Shown here piece after piece: positions 1 through 6,362 of a stretch of DNA of 7,868 nt (its first letter is position 1; every line of letters begins with the position of its first letter). Below the pieces are notes generated by a model that did no database searches, was not told the origin of the DNA, and worked only from the letters and a program-made list of their open reading frames with translations. Location of the stretch: contig CAZJJK010000130.1 of NCBI GenBank assembly GCA_964546285.1, positions 1 through 7,868 on the forward strand, in the 5' to 3' direction. The position numbers and the translations under genes are program-made. The stretch comes from CAZJJK01 sp964546285. Its GTDB lineage: Bacteria > Spirochaetota > Spirochaetia > Treponematales > Breznakiellaceae.

Positions 1-822
1 CATTACCGGGTATTAGCTTTGCGTGAGAACAAAAACGATATCGCCGCCATGGTTGTCGCCATGGATAAGGAATTGGAGCGGGCGTCTTCGCTTTTGAGCA
101 CCGTCATCGGTCTGATCCCTGAACTGAACCAAAGCCGCAGTGACCAAAATGAGCGTTTGGACGCCTCGGCGGAGCGGATACAGCTTTTACTTTCAGCCCT
201 GAAAGAAGCGGCGAGCGATTCCGGCGTACGCCAGAAAGAACTGGAAGCATTGTCGTCATCGGCCAGCGCGGTAGAAGGAGAACTCAAGGCCTCACTGGAA
301 TCAGTGACAGCCTTAAAACGCCAAATGGACGGCGTCCACGAGCTGGTGGGCCGTATAAACAAGATAGCCGCGCAGACCAATCTCCTGTCCATGAACGCGT
401 CCATAGAAGCCGCCCACGCCGGAACCGCCGGTCTGGGCTTTGCCGTAGTGGCGCAGGAAATTAGGGAATTGGCGGATCAAGCGGCTAAGAGTTCGTCGGC
501 GATCTCTTCATCTTTAGCGAACATGACAAAGGGCGCGGATGCCGCCGCCGCCGTTACCCAAAAATCCGCCGCGAAAATAAACACCGTTCTAAACGAGCTT
601 TCCGCTACCAGCGCCGCTATAAAAGACTTTTTATCCGCCCTAGTGGATATGGCGTCGCAAACGGATAGTATCGGCGGCGACATGGCTGATTTGACTAAGG
701 CGGTAGAGCGAACTAAGGCGATATATGGCGATATAGAGCGATCTTTAGCCGACACCTCAAAGGAAATATCGGCCATCGCTTCTATCTCGCACGATAAGGT
801 CCGGAAAATAATCGATAATTAA
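1..822 (+). CDS. Methyl-accepting chemotaxis protein, C-terminal signalling part (5' end outside window)
   Basis: The frame is open to the first base of the window, so this is the C-terminal 273 residues of a longer protein; the in-frame TTG at 19 is not a convincing start. It carries the MCP cytoplasmic hairpin. The conserved tip IAAQTNLLSMNASIEAAHAG lies near residues 123-142 and is followed by GFAVVAQEIRELA. About 115-120 residues of Ala/Ser/Glu-rich helix flank it on each side, as expected for the antiparallel coiled coil that docks CheA and CheW at the inner membrane. Neither a ligand-binding domain nor a HAMP domain is visible, so the stimulus is unknown. The C-terminus (KVRKIIDN) lacks a CheR-tethering NWETF-type pentapeptide. 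The tip is slightly divergent: SMNAS and AAHAGTAGLG replace the commoner ALNAA and AARAGExGxG. The gene converges on the GH105 gene with 30 bp between stop codons, and no terminator is visible there. A functional link to the sugar locus is not shown. Confidence 0.93.
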   Translation, partial: HYRVLALRENKNDIAAMVVAMDKELERASSLLSTVIGLIPELNQSRSDQNERLDASAERIQLLLSALKEAASDSGVRQKELEALSSSASAVEGELKASLESVTALKRQMDGVHELVGRINKIAAQTNLLSMNASIEAAHAGTAGLGFAVVAQEIRELADQAAKSSSAISSSLANMTKGADAAAAVTQKSAAKINTVLNELSATSAAIKDFLSALVDMASQTDSIGGDMADLTKAVERTKAIYGDIERSLADTSKEISAIASISHDKVRKIIDN

Positions 823-852
823 GGGGACGATCGCGGAATCGCTAAGCCTTCT

Positions 853-1878
853 TTACGAGAGTTCCCCGCCGCGCGCCTTATTCAGCAGTATAGACAAAAA
901 GGCTAAACTTAAGCCCTGGCCCCAGCCTTGAACACGTTTGTTTGGCACTTGCCGATACGCCTCCACCGTTTTCATTACGGCGGTCCCGCCGGAAACGCCC
1001 GTTACAGACCCATTCTCGGAAACCCGACCGCGTATCCCCTCATACGCCTTCGCGACGATCTTACGGTGCAAAGGATAATCGCGCAACGCCAGGGCGGCCG
1101 CTATACCGGCGGACGCGGAACCTTCAGTATAGGAGCGCTCATCGTCTAAAACCGTATGCCACAATCCGTCATCGGCCTGAAGCCGCGTCAGCGCGGCTAG
1201 TTGGTCGCGCAAAGAGCCGTCAATTCGCATAAACATAGGATACAGATAATCGATATAGCCTAAGGCGCGGGCCATAGTATAAGCCGCCCACGCGTTGCCA
1301 CGCCCCCAAAAGACCCCGGACATATGATTCTTCTCTATATTGTCCCAGCCATGGTAAAAGAGATCACTAGTCGGGTCCTGCAACAATTCCTCATGCCAAT
1401 ACCACTGGCTTAAGGCGTCATTCACCCAGTCCTCGTTGCCGACAAAGCGGCCTATCCTCAAAAGAAAATAAGCGGCCATAAAAAGCGTATCCGTCCAAGC
1501 TTGTTCCGGAAAGTCGTTTTTAGCCGATACGGTATGCTGGAAAACCCCATCGCCAAAACGCGGTGCCTTAGTCCGCAAATATTCCGCCTTGCGCAAGGCT
1601 ATATCCAGATACTTTCGCTCGCCGGTAGCTTCATGCAGGCTCAATAACACATGTCCCATAGAAACCGCGTTAACGGTGAAAGGCGGCAAACCAAGCTCCA
1701 GATATTCGTCAACCCAAGAACGAACAGAATCTATATACTCGCTCTTGCCGGAGGCTTCCCAGGCTCGGCTGATGCCGTAAAAAGCTACCCCACCTGGCCA
1801 ATCCCAGGTAAAGTCTATCCTCATCGTTCGTTTTACGATCAAGTCGATCATTCGCTCAAGTTCATGGATATCGTACAT
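853..1878 (-). CDS. GH105-type unsaturated glucuronyl/rhamnogalacturonyl hydrolase
   Basis: This 341-residue protein resembles the GH88/GH105 (YteR/YesR-like) (alpha/alpha)6-barrel hydrolases, and its length is usual for the family. These enzymes hydrate the double bond of the unsaturated uronate at the non-reducing end of lyase products such as delta-GalA-Rha, releasing a deoxy-ketouronate. Visible family motifs are WPGGVAFYGI (27-36), WTDTLFMA (128-135), YHGWD (175-179), WGRGNAW (191-197), DDGLWHTVLDD (236-246), SYTEGSAS (249-256) and GWGQGLSLAFL (318-328). By family analogy D130 would be the catalytic acid (Asp143 of YteR). The N-terminus MYDIHELERM has no signal peptide, so the enzyme should be cytoplasmic and act after import. 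The ATG follows a GGAGG 10 nt upstream. The gene lies 88 bp after lacI on the same strand and is probably cotranscribed with it. GH88 specificity (glycosaminoglycan disaccharides) is the main alternative; exact substrate is unproven. Confidence 0.88.
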   Translation of the reverse strand: MYDIHELERMIDLIVKRTMRIDFTWDWPGGVAFYGISRAWEASGKSEYIDSVRSWVDEYLELGLPPFTVNAVSMGHVLLSLHEATGERKYLDIALRKAEYLRTKAPRFGDGVFQHTVSAKNDFPEQAWTDTLFMAAYFLLRIGRFVGNEDWVNDALSQWYWHEELLQDPTSDLFYHGWDNIEKNHMSGVFWGRGNAWAAYTMARALGYIDYLYPMFMRIDGSLRDQLAALTRLQADDGLWHTVLDDERSYTEGSASAGIAAALALRDYPLHRKIVAKAYEGIRGRVSENGSVTGVSGGTAVMKTVEAYRQVPNKRVQGWGQGLSLAFLSILLNKARGGELS

Positions 1879-1888
1879 GATCGATCAG

Positions 1889-1893
1889 CCTCC
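1889..1893 (-). promoter_or_regulatory. Ribosome binding site of the GH105 gene
   Basis: Read on the minus strand this is GGAGG, 10 nt before the ATG at 1878. It supports that start and shows the gene has its own translation signal within the lacI transcript. Confidence 0.6.
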
Positions 1894-1898
1894 ATTAG

Positions 1899-1920
1899 CC
1901 GGAATCAAACCCGGAATCAA
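1899..1920. repeat. Tandem decamer CCGGAATCAA, two copies with a 2-bp gap
   Basis: CCGGAATCAA occurs twice, at 1899-1908 and 1911-1920, giving a 12-bp period. It sits in the lacI-GH105 gap, just upstream of the GH105 ribosome site. On the transcribed strand it reads TTGATTCCGG twice. It could be a direct-repeat protein site or a chance duplication; function is unknown. Confidence 0.6.
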
Positions 1921-1966
1921 CGCGTAGACGGATTCCTTTCACGTCAAGGTCCCGCGCCGCCGCTTT

Positions 1967-2953
1967 CTATCGTCTTAGCTTCGCGCCGCAGGATTCCCGG
2001 ACTATCAATTCGTGTTTTAAAATAATGCGAGTAGACACCCGTTTTGGGTTCTCCAAAAGGCCGACCAACGCGTCTACGGCGGTAGCGCCAGCCTCCCTAA
2101 ACGGAATATGAACACTGGTGATAGGCGGCATAAAAAACCGTGACGGTTCCAGATCATCCATCCCCACTAGGGCTATATCCTCCGGTATGCGCAAACCGTA
2201 CTCTCTAATAAGGGGCAGAAGGCGCATAAGATGACTATCCGATAGGCCGAACCAGGCGTGCGGGAAAACCTTGTTGGCAAATAAACGACGGACTATGTCC
2301 TCCAGCTCTCCATCGCTTTCATACCGATATTGAAGCTCCGGGGGATTAAGGCCCCATTTCAAATAAGCGTCACGATATCCAGCCATTTTATCCCTATCGA
2401 TGCGGTAATCCCCCGGCCGCCCCCAGCTGCCTATATCACGATGCCCCAGGCTTAAAAGATGTTCCACGGCCTCTTGAGCCGCTTTCCTCAAATCCGCCGA
2501 TACGAAACTGAATTCTAAATCAGAGAAAACACGATTGACAAAAACATGCGGTACACCAAGCCTTTTTAGCGCGGCCGCCTCAGCCGCTTCTTCTTGATCG
2601 CTTTTACCAATAATGATAACGCCGTAATGGTTCTTAACGGTGCCGCGCAGATCGTCCAAAGCCGGACCGGACCCCGCGTGAAGCCGGACCGTCAAACCCA
2701 AAGCCTCCGCCCGACTCATCAAGCCCGAAACCATCTCGGCGTAAGCCGTTAAGCCCTCAAAATGGTCCCTGACAGAAGCGACTAAGACGATATTTCTCCG
2801 AGAATGTTTTGGATTATAGTAATAATTCAGCTTTTTCATGGCTGTTTGAATAGCCTCGCGCGCGCTGAGACGCACATTATGTCCCGCCAGAAAGCGAAAA
2901 ACGGTGCTGCGCGATACGCCAGCGGTTTTTACGACATCATCTATCGTTGACAT
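1967..2953 (-). CDS. LacI-family transcriptional regulator
   Basis: This protein of 328 residues has a LacI-type helix-turn-helix at residues 3-22 (TIDDVVKTAGVSRSTVFRFL). A periplasmic-binding-protein-like effector domain follows, with typical blocks VNRVFSDLEFSFVSADLRKA (about 139-158), RDKMAGYRDAY (187-197), LVGMDD (262-267) and TSVHIPFREAGATA (279-292). It would bind DNA as a dimer and release it, or bind it, on sensing a sugar. Two in-frame ATGs exist, at 2959 and 2953. I chose 2953 because GAGG lies 8 nt before it but only 2 nt before the other. The linker after the HTH (KLNYYYNPKHSRR) lacks the usual PNxxAR-x-L hinge whose leucine inserts into a central CG, so its operator may be atypical. 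The gene is divergent from the binding-protein operon and upstream of the GH105 gene, so control of both is the simplest model. Whether it represses or activates is not visible. Confidence 0.92.
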   Translation of the reverse strand: MSTIDDVVKTAGVSRSTVFRFLAGHNVRLSAREAIQTAMKKLNYYYNPKHSRRNIVLVASVRDHFEGLTAYAEMVSGLMSRAEALGLTVRLHAGSGPALDDLRGTVKNHYGVIIIGKSDQEEAAEAAALKRLGVPHVFVNRVFSDLEFSFVSADLRKAAQEAVEHLLSLGHRDIGSWGRPGDYRIDRDKMAGYRDAYLKWGLNPPELQYRYESDGELEDIVRRLFANKVFPHAWFGLSDSHLMRLLPLIREYGLRIPEDIALVGMDDLEPSRFFMPPITSVHIPFREAGATAVDALVGLLENPKRVSTRIILKHELIVRESCGAKLRR

Positions 2954-2961
2954 TCCCATAT

Positions 2962-2968
2962 CCTCGTT
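2962..2968 (-). promoter_or_regulatory. Ribosome binding site deciding the lacI start
   Basis: On the minus strand this reads AACGAGG. It is 8 nt from the ATG at 2953 but only 2 nt from the ATG at 2959, which favours the shorter protein. Confidence 0.55.
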
Positions 2969-2975
2969 GATCTCG

Positions 2976-3004
2976 ATTATTCAATGAATTGGCGATAGTG
3001 TCAA
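2976..3004 (-). promoter_or_regulatory. Sigma-70 type promoter of lacI
   Basis: On the minus strand a perfect TTGACA (2999-3004) is followed by a 17-bp spacer and AATAAT (2976-2981, 5 of 6 to consensus). Transcription would begin near 2969, giving a leader of about 16 nt that still holds GAGG. The -35 box lies inside ATTTGACACTAT, an 11 of 12 match to a half-site of the dyad at 3070-3095, so one protein could bind both places and control lacI itself. Inferred from sequence only. Confidence 0.7.
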
Positions 3005-3036
3005 ATGTTTCTCATATTTTATAAACTCATCGCCTA

Positions 3037-3050
3037 TAATATCGATATTA
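3037..3050. promoter_or_regulatory. Palindrome TAATATCGATATTA, possible operator
   Basis: This is a perfect 14-bp palindrome centred on CG, midway between the two divergent genes. LacI-family operators usually have a central CG, which makes it a candidate. However, AT-rich DNA gives palindromes easily, and it does not fit the common AAnCGnTT core. Confidence 0.35.
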
Positions 3051-3069
3051 AAATAATTTATAATATCAT

Positions 3070-3095
3070 ATATATGACACTATAATGTCATATAT
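3070..3095. promoter_or_regulatory. Perfect dyad ATATATGACA-N6-TGTCATATAT, candidate operator
   Basis: Two perfect 10-bp arms (3070-3079 and 3086-3095) flank the spacer CTATAA. The dyad lies about 20 bp upstream of the -35 box of the binding-protein promoter. A third copy of the half-site covers the lacI -35 box. It also contains a perfect TATAAT at 3081-3086, though no good -35 box lies 17 bp before it. It is the strongest candidate for a regulator site in the divergent region; the bound protein is unknown. Confidence 0.6.
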
Positions 3096-3115
3096 TAGGG
3101 AAATAACAAAAAAAG

Positions 3116-3144
3116 TTGACTGATAACAGGAACCGGTTTACTAT
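3116..3144 (+). promoter_or_regulatory. Sigma-70 type promoter of the sugar-transport operon
   Basis: TTGACT (3116-3121) is followed by a 17-bp spacer and TACTAT (3139-3144). Transcription would start near 3151, leaving a leader of about 20 nt that holds the Shine-Dalgarno site. The spacer contains the palindrome AACCGGTT (3131-3138), which fits the AAnCGnTT core of many LacI-family operators, so a bound repressor would block polymerase directly. Confidence 0.65.
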
Positions 3145-3156
3145 TCGGCTCATATT

Positions 3157-3166
3157 AAGGAGGTGG
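3157..3166 (+). promoter_or_regulatory. Ribosome binding site of the binding-protein gene
   Basis: AAGGAGGTGG is a nearly full anti-Shine-Dalgarno match, a few nt before the ATG at 3170. It fixes the start there rather than at the in-frame TTG at 3116, which is the promoter -35 box. Confidence 0.75.
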
Positions 3167-3169
3167 AAT

Positions 3170-4471
3170 ATGACCACTAAACGTATCTTTTCCATCGCCG
3201 CGACCCTGCTTTGCGCCTTGCTGGTCGCTGGTCCGGTTTTCGCCGAGGCGTCGGCCGAAAAGGCGGCGAAGCCGTCCTATATGCGGCTGGCCTGGTGGGG
3301 GAATCCGACAAGGGATCAGCGCACAAATGACGCTGTCGCGGCCTATACCGCTAAGTACCCGAACGCTGAGATCGAACAGGAAACCGTGGGTTGGTCTGGT
3401 TATTGGGACCGCATCAACACCCAAGCGGCGGCTGGCAACTTGCCTGACCTAATGCAGCACGATTATTCCTTGATCTACAATTGGGTGCAACGCGGCTTGC
3501 TTTTGGATTTGACGCCGTATATCAAATCCGGGGCTATACGGACTTCAAAAATCGCGGATTCCTTCCTGTCAGGCGGGAAATTTGGCGATGGGATTTACGG
3601 CATCAGCCTTGGGACCAACGCTTTAAGCGTCGCCATAGACGCCACAGTCCTAGCCAAGGCTGGAATCCCCATGCCGGATACAGCCACATGGACTTGGACG
3701 GATTTCTTGGATATAGCCCGTACGGTGTACGCCAAGACCGGAGTTCAGACTATGCCGATATTCTATGGCGATCCGCGTCATGGCTTTGAAAACCTATTGC
3801 TCCAGACTGGCCAGACCTTATTCAGCACTGACGGCAAGGCGCTCGGTTTTACGGACGCCACCGTACTGCGCCAATTTTTTGAAACCCAACTGACTCTCCT
3901 TGACGAGGGTGTTTTGGTTAAGCCAGATATCGCCTTTGTAACGGTGACGCCGGATGAGGGCGTTTTAGCGAAGGGCGGCACTTGGGTGGATTGGATTTGG
4001 AGCAATCAGCTGGCGGCGACTCAAGCCGTAACCAAAGATGATTTGGTTTTAGGCTTGATGCCCAAAATCGCCAATCAAAAGCGTCCAGGGACCTACCTTA
4101 AGCCTTCAATGTTCTTTGCCGTAACCGCTAAAGCCGAGAATCCCGGTGAAGCTATCAAGTTTTTGGATTATTTCGTCAATGACGTAGACCTGAATCGCGA
4201 TGTCCTAAAAGCGGAAAGAGGTGTACCAATCCCCTCCGACGTCAGAGAAAGCTTGTTGAAAGAAGTTGATGATATCAATAAAAAGATATTCAGCTTCATC
4301 GATCTGGCGGGTAAGAATGCCGGCCCCATCCCTCTCCCCGATCCACAAAAATCGGCGGAAGTGGTGGCCTTGATTCGCAACACGACCATGGAAGTGTTGA
4401 TGAAAAAGGTTTCGGTTTCCGACGCTGTCAGCCGAATCTTAACCGAGGGCAACCGTATTCTAGCTCAGTAA
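3170..4471 (+). CDS. Sugar ABC transporter substrate-binding protein (family 1, CUT1)
   Basis: This 433-residue extracytoplasmic binding protein captures a sugar or oligosaccharide and delivers it to the two permeases encoded downstream. Residues 1-25 form a Sec signal peptide: basic MTTKR, a hydrophobic core, then GPVFA before E26. No convincing lipobox precedes C15, so it looks periplasmic rather than lipid-anchored, although spirochaete lipoboxes can be loose. The mature part has family-1 features: MRLAWWGNPTRDQRTNDAV (38-56), ETVGWSGYWDRINTQAAAGN (71-90) and LPDLMQ (91-96). They are followed by LVLGLMPKI (292-300) and the late MFFAVTAKAENPGEAIKFLD block (314-333). The ATG is set by a strong Shine-Dalgarno site; an upstream TTG extension would start inside the promoter. 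The neighbouring GH105 enzyme suggests an unsaturated pectin oligosaccharide such as oligogalacturonide or rhamnogalacturonan fragments. That specificity is inferred from context only. A terminator directly follows the gene. Confidence 0.92.
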   Translation: MTTKRIFSIAATLLCALLVAGPVFAEASAEKAAKPSYMRLAWWGNPTRDQRTNDAVAAYTAKYPNAEIEQETVGWSGYWDRINTQAAAGNLPDLMQHDYSLIYNWVQRGLLLDLTPYIKSGAIRTSKIADSFLSGGKFGDGIYGISLGTNALSVAIDATVLAKAGIPMPDTATWTWTDFLDIARTVYAKTGVQTMPIFYGDPRHGFENLLLQTGQTLFSTDGKALGFTDATVLRQFFETQLTLLDEGVLVKPDIAFVTVTPDEGVLAKGGTWVDWIWSNQLAATQAVTKDDLVLGLMPKIANQKRPGTYLKPSMFFAVTAKAENPGEAIKFLDYFVNDVDLNRDVLKAERGVPIPSDVRESLLKEVDDINKKIFSFIDLAGKNAGPIPLPDPQKSAEVVALIRNTTMEVLMKKVSVSDAVSRILTEGNRILAQ

Positions 4472-4485
4472 ACGCCATGCGCGTC

Positions 4486-4525
4486 GCGGGGTTCCGCCGT
4501 TGGCGGAACCCCGCTTCTTTTTTTT
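4486..4525 (+). terminator. Strong intrinsic terminator between binding protein and first permease
   Basis: A perfect 13-bp stem (4486-4498 with 4502-4514, GCGGGGTTCCGCC and its complement) closes on the 3-nt loop GTT. It is followed by TTC and eight Ts (4518-4525). It lies 14 bp after the binding-protein stop codon and ends 12 bp before the permease start. Within a CUT1 operon such a site usually lets some transcripts read through, lowering permease expression. No separate permease promoter is evident in the short gap. Confidence 0.85.
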
Positions 4526-4537
4526 GGAAGGTAAGTT

Positions 4538-5476
4538 ATGGCGGCTATGCCGAAACGACCAGCCGATGGAGCCACGCGATTACGCCGCGGCTTTGAGCGT
4601 TATTCCGGATATCTATTTATCCTGCCTTGGTTAATCGGCTTTTTCGCTTTTATGATAATCCCAATAGCTAGCTCACTTTACTATTCCTTCACTGAATATG
4701 ATATTTTGGGGGAGCCAATTTTCTCCGGCTTAACCAATTATAAGAACCTGGCTGGGGATCGGCTTTTCTGGAAAGCCTTGGCGGTAACCTTTACCTATGC
4801 CTTTAGCTCGGTACCCTTACGTCTTCTTTTCGCTTTCGCGGTGGCTTTATTATTTAACCGAAAAACCCGTTGGGTTCGTGTTTATCAACTCATCTACTAT
4901 ATTCCATCCATTATTGGCGGCAATATCGCGATAGCGGTTATGTGGCGACGTCTATTTATGGCTGATGGAGCTTTTAACGCCATACTCGGAAAGATCGGCA
5001 TTCAAAGTTCTGTCTCTTGGATTGGAAATCCCTCTACGGCGCTATGGACTCTTGTTTTGTTGGCGGCTTGGCAATTTGGATCTTCGATGCTTATTTTTCT
5101 AGCGGGCTTAAAACAGATACCTCGCTCATATTATGAGGCGGCTGAAATGGATGGCGCCTCGCCTTTTAGGCAATTCAGAAAAATTACGCTACCCTTTATG
5201 ACGCCTCTTATCTTCTTCAACCTGGTTATGCAGATGGTTAACGGCTTTACCGTGTTTACCCAGGCTTTCGTTGTCTCCGGAGGTACGGGCGAACCGCTAA
5301 ACAGCACTCTTGTGTACGCTCTTTATCTCTACCAGCGGGCTTTTCGCTATTCACAGATGGGATACAGTAGCGCTTTAGCTTGGATACTGGTTCTCATTAT
5401 TGGGGCGTTTACCGCCATTATTTTCCGCTCCTCCAACTTTTGGGTCTACTACGAAACAAAGGAGGGAAAGCAATGA
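4538..5476 (+). CDS. Sugar ABC transporter permease, MalF/UgpA type
   Basis: This 312-residue inner-membrane protein is one half of the importer channel. Hydrophobic segments near 25-50, 85-107, 117-140, 165-190, 220-245 and 275-297 suggest six membrane spans, the usual number for short MalF-like subunits. The EAA loop that contacts the ATPase is clear at 200-219: E200-A-A, G206, then ITLP. The N-terminal GYLFILPWLIGFFAFMIIPI block is typical of CUT1 first permeases. GGAAGG lies 6 nt before the ATG, partly overlapping the end of the preceding terminator's T-run. Its last codons overlap the next permease gene in an ATGA junction, so the two are translationally coupled. No nucleotide-binding subunit follows; a shared MsmX/UgpC-like ATPase elsewhere in the genome is likely. 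Substrate cannot be read from the permease. Confidence 0.93.
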   Translation: MAAMPKRPADGATRLRRGFERYSGYLFILPWLIGFFAFMIIPIASSLYYSFTEYDILGEPIFSGLTNYKNLAGDRLFWKALAVTFTYAFSSVPLRLLFAFAVALLFNRKTRWVRVYQLIYYIPSIIGGNIAIAVMWRRLFMADGAFNAILGKIGIQSSVSWIGNPSTALWTLVLLAAWQFGSSMLIFLAGLKQIPRSYYEAAEMDGASPFRQFRKITLPFMTPLIFFNLVMQMVNGFTVFTQAFVVSGGTGEPLNSTLVYALYLYQRAFRYSQMGYSSALAWILVLIIGAFTAIIFRSSNFWVYYETKEGKQ

Positions 5477-6336
5477 GTGTTCAATGCCGCCAGCGAGCCT
5501 TGGTTCCGCGGCGAATAGCGAAAAACCTAGTCTTTCATGCCTTTGTATGGGCACTTGGCTTCATAATGATTTATCCGGTTCTCTGGATGGTGGCGAATTC
5601 CTTCAAAACCAGCGAGGAAATATTTGGATCGGCTGGTCTTTTACCAAAGAATTTTATTTTTGATAATTATATACGCGGTTGGCGCTTTACCGGTCGGGTG
5701 ACGTTTACCGATTTTTTCAAGAATTCGTTGCTTTATTCCGTTTTAGCGACCGTAGCCACGGTTTTATCCAGCTCCCTTATTGCTTTCGGCTTTGCCCGAA
5801 CTAATTTTCCTGGTAGAAAATTCTGGTATGGCTGTATGATAGCCACTCTGTTAATCCCATATCAAGTCTTGATGGTACCTCAATTTATTATATTTTACAA
5901 ACTAGGCTGGATAAATACGTTTCTACCCTTAGTCGTGCCCCTTCTTGGCGGTCTGCCCTTTTTCATTTTCCTTATCGTTCAATTTATCCGCTCTATCCCC
6001 TTAGACCTTGATGACGCCGCGAAGATAGATGGCTGTAATAAATTCACGCTTTATTATAAGGTTATTCTTCCCCTAGTTGTACCCGCCTTGATTACAAGCA
6101 CAATTTTTAGCTTTTATTGGCGCTGGGATGACTTCCTGGGACCCCTCCTCTATCTCAACAAGCCTAAGCTCTACACGGTTTCCTTGGCCCTGCGCATGTT
6201 CTCTGATCCCCAATCAGCGACCGATTGGCCGGCGATCTTCGCCATGGGTTCTCTGTCCATCTTGCCTATACTTATTGTCTTTGTTATTTTCCAAAAATAC
6301 ATCGTTCAGGGCATAGCCACGACTGGCTTAAAATAA
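5473..6336 (+). CDS. Sugar ABC transporter permease, MalG/UgpE type
   Basis: This 287-residue protein is the second channel half. It has the usual hydrophobic segments, beginning at 18-42 (LGFIMIYPVLWMVANSFKT region, with the typical SFK after span 1). Others lie near 86-107, 118-141, 148-172, 200-216 and 255-275. The ATPase-contact loop is at 180-200: D-A-A at 181-183, G187, then VILP ending at 200, with Asp in place of the usual Glu. It ends in QGIATTGLK, the standard C-terminus of this family. I chose the ATG within ATGA because GGAGGG lies 7 nt upstream and family proteins begin near here; the open frame further upstream only runs through the first permease gene. The DUF6485 gene follows after 26 bp. 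No frameshift or truncation is visible. Confidence 0.93.
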   Translation: MSVQCRQRALVPRRIAKNLVFHAFVWALGFIMIYPVLWMVANSFKTSEEIFGSAGLLPKNFIFDNYIRGWRFTGRVTFTDFFKNSLLYSVLATVATVLSSSLIAFGFARTNFPGRKFWYGCMIATLLIPYQVLMVPQFIIFYKLGWINTFLPLVVPLLGGLPFFIFLIVQFIRSIPLDLDDAAKIDGCNKFTLYYKVILPLVVPALITSTIFSFYWRWDDFLGPLLYLNKPKLYTVSLALRMFSDPQSATDWPAIFAMGSLSILPILIVFVIFQKYIVQGIATTGLK

Positions 6337-6362
6337 GCCTGACAGGATGGAGGGGGAAAAGC

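Noticed and set aside
3..404. Long open frames opposite or out of phase with the MCP, GH105 and binding-protein genes
   Set aside because: They are low-complexity or basic translations without family motifs and coincide with strongly supported genes in the other frame.
3081..3086. Perfect TATAAT inside the dyad as the main operon promoter
   Set aside because: The -35 position 17 bp upstream reads TTATAA, a poor match. The TTGACT/TACTAT pair nearer the gene is better supported.
3116..3169. In-frame TTG start extending the binding protein by 18 residues
   Set aside because: The TTG is the -35 hexamer of a good promoter, the extension would precede the Sec signal peptide, and AAGGAGGTGG marks the ATG at 3170.
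5380..5472. Upstream extension of the second permease by 31 residues
   Set aside because: It lies inside the first permease gene. The ATGA overlap with GGAGGG at 7 nt spacing is the normal start and gives the usual family length.
6225..6362. Upstream extension of the DUF6485 frame
   Set aside because: It overlaps the permease in another frame and lacks family similarity; the full DUF6485 pattern begins at the ATG with a strong ribosome site.
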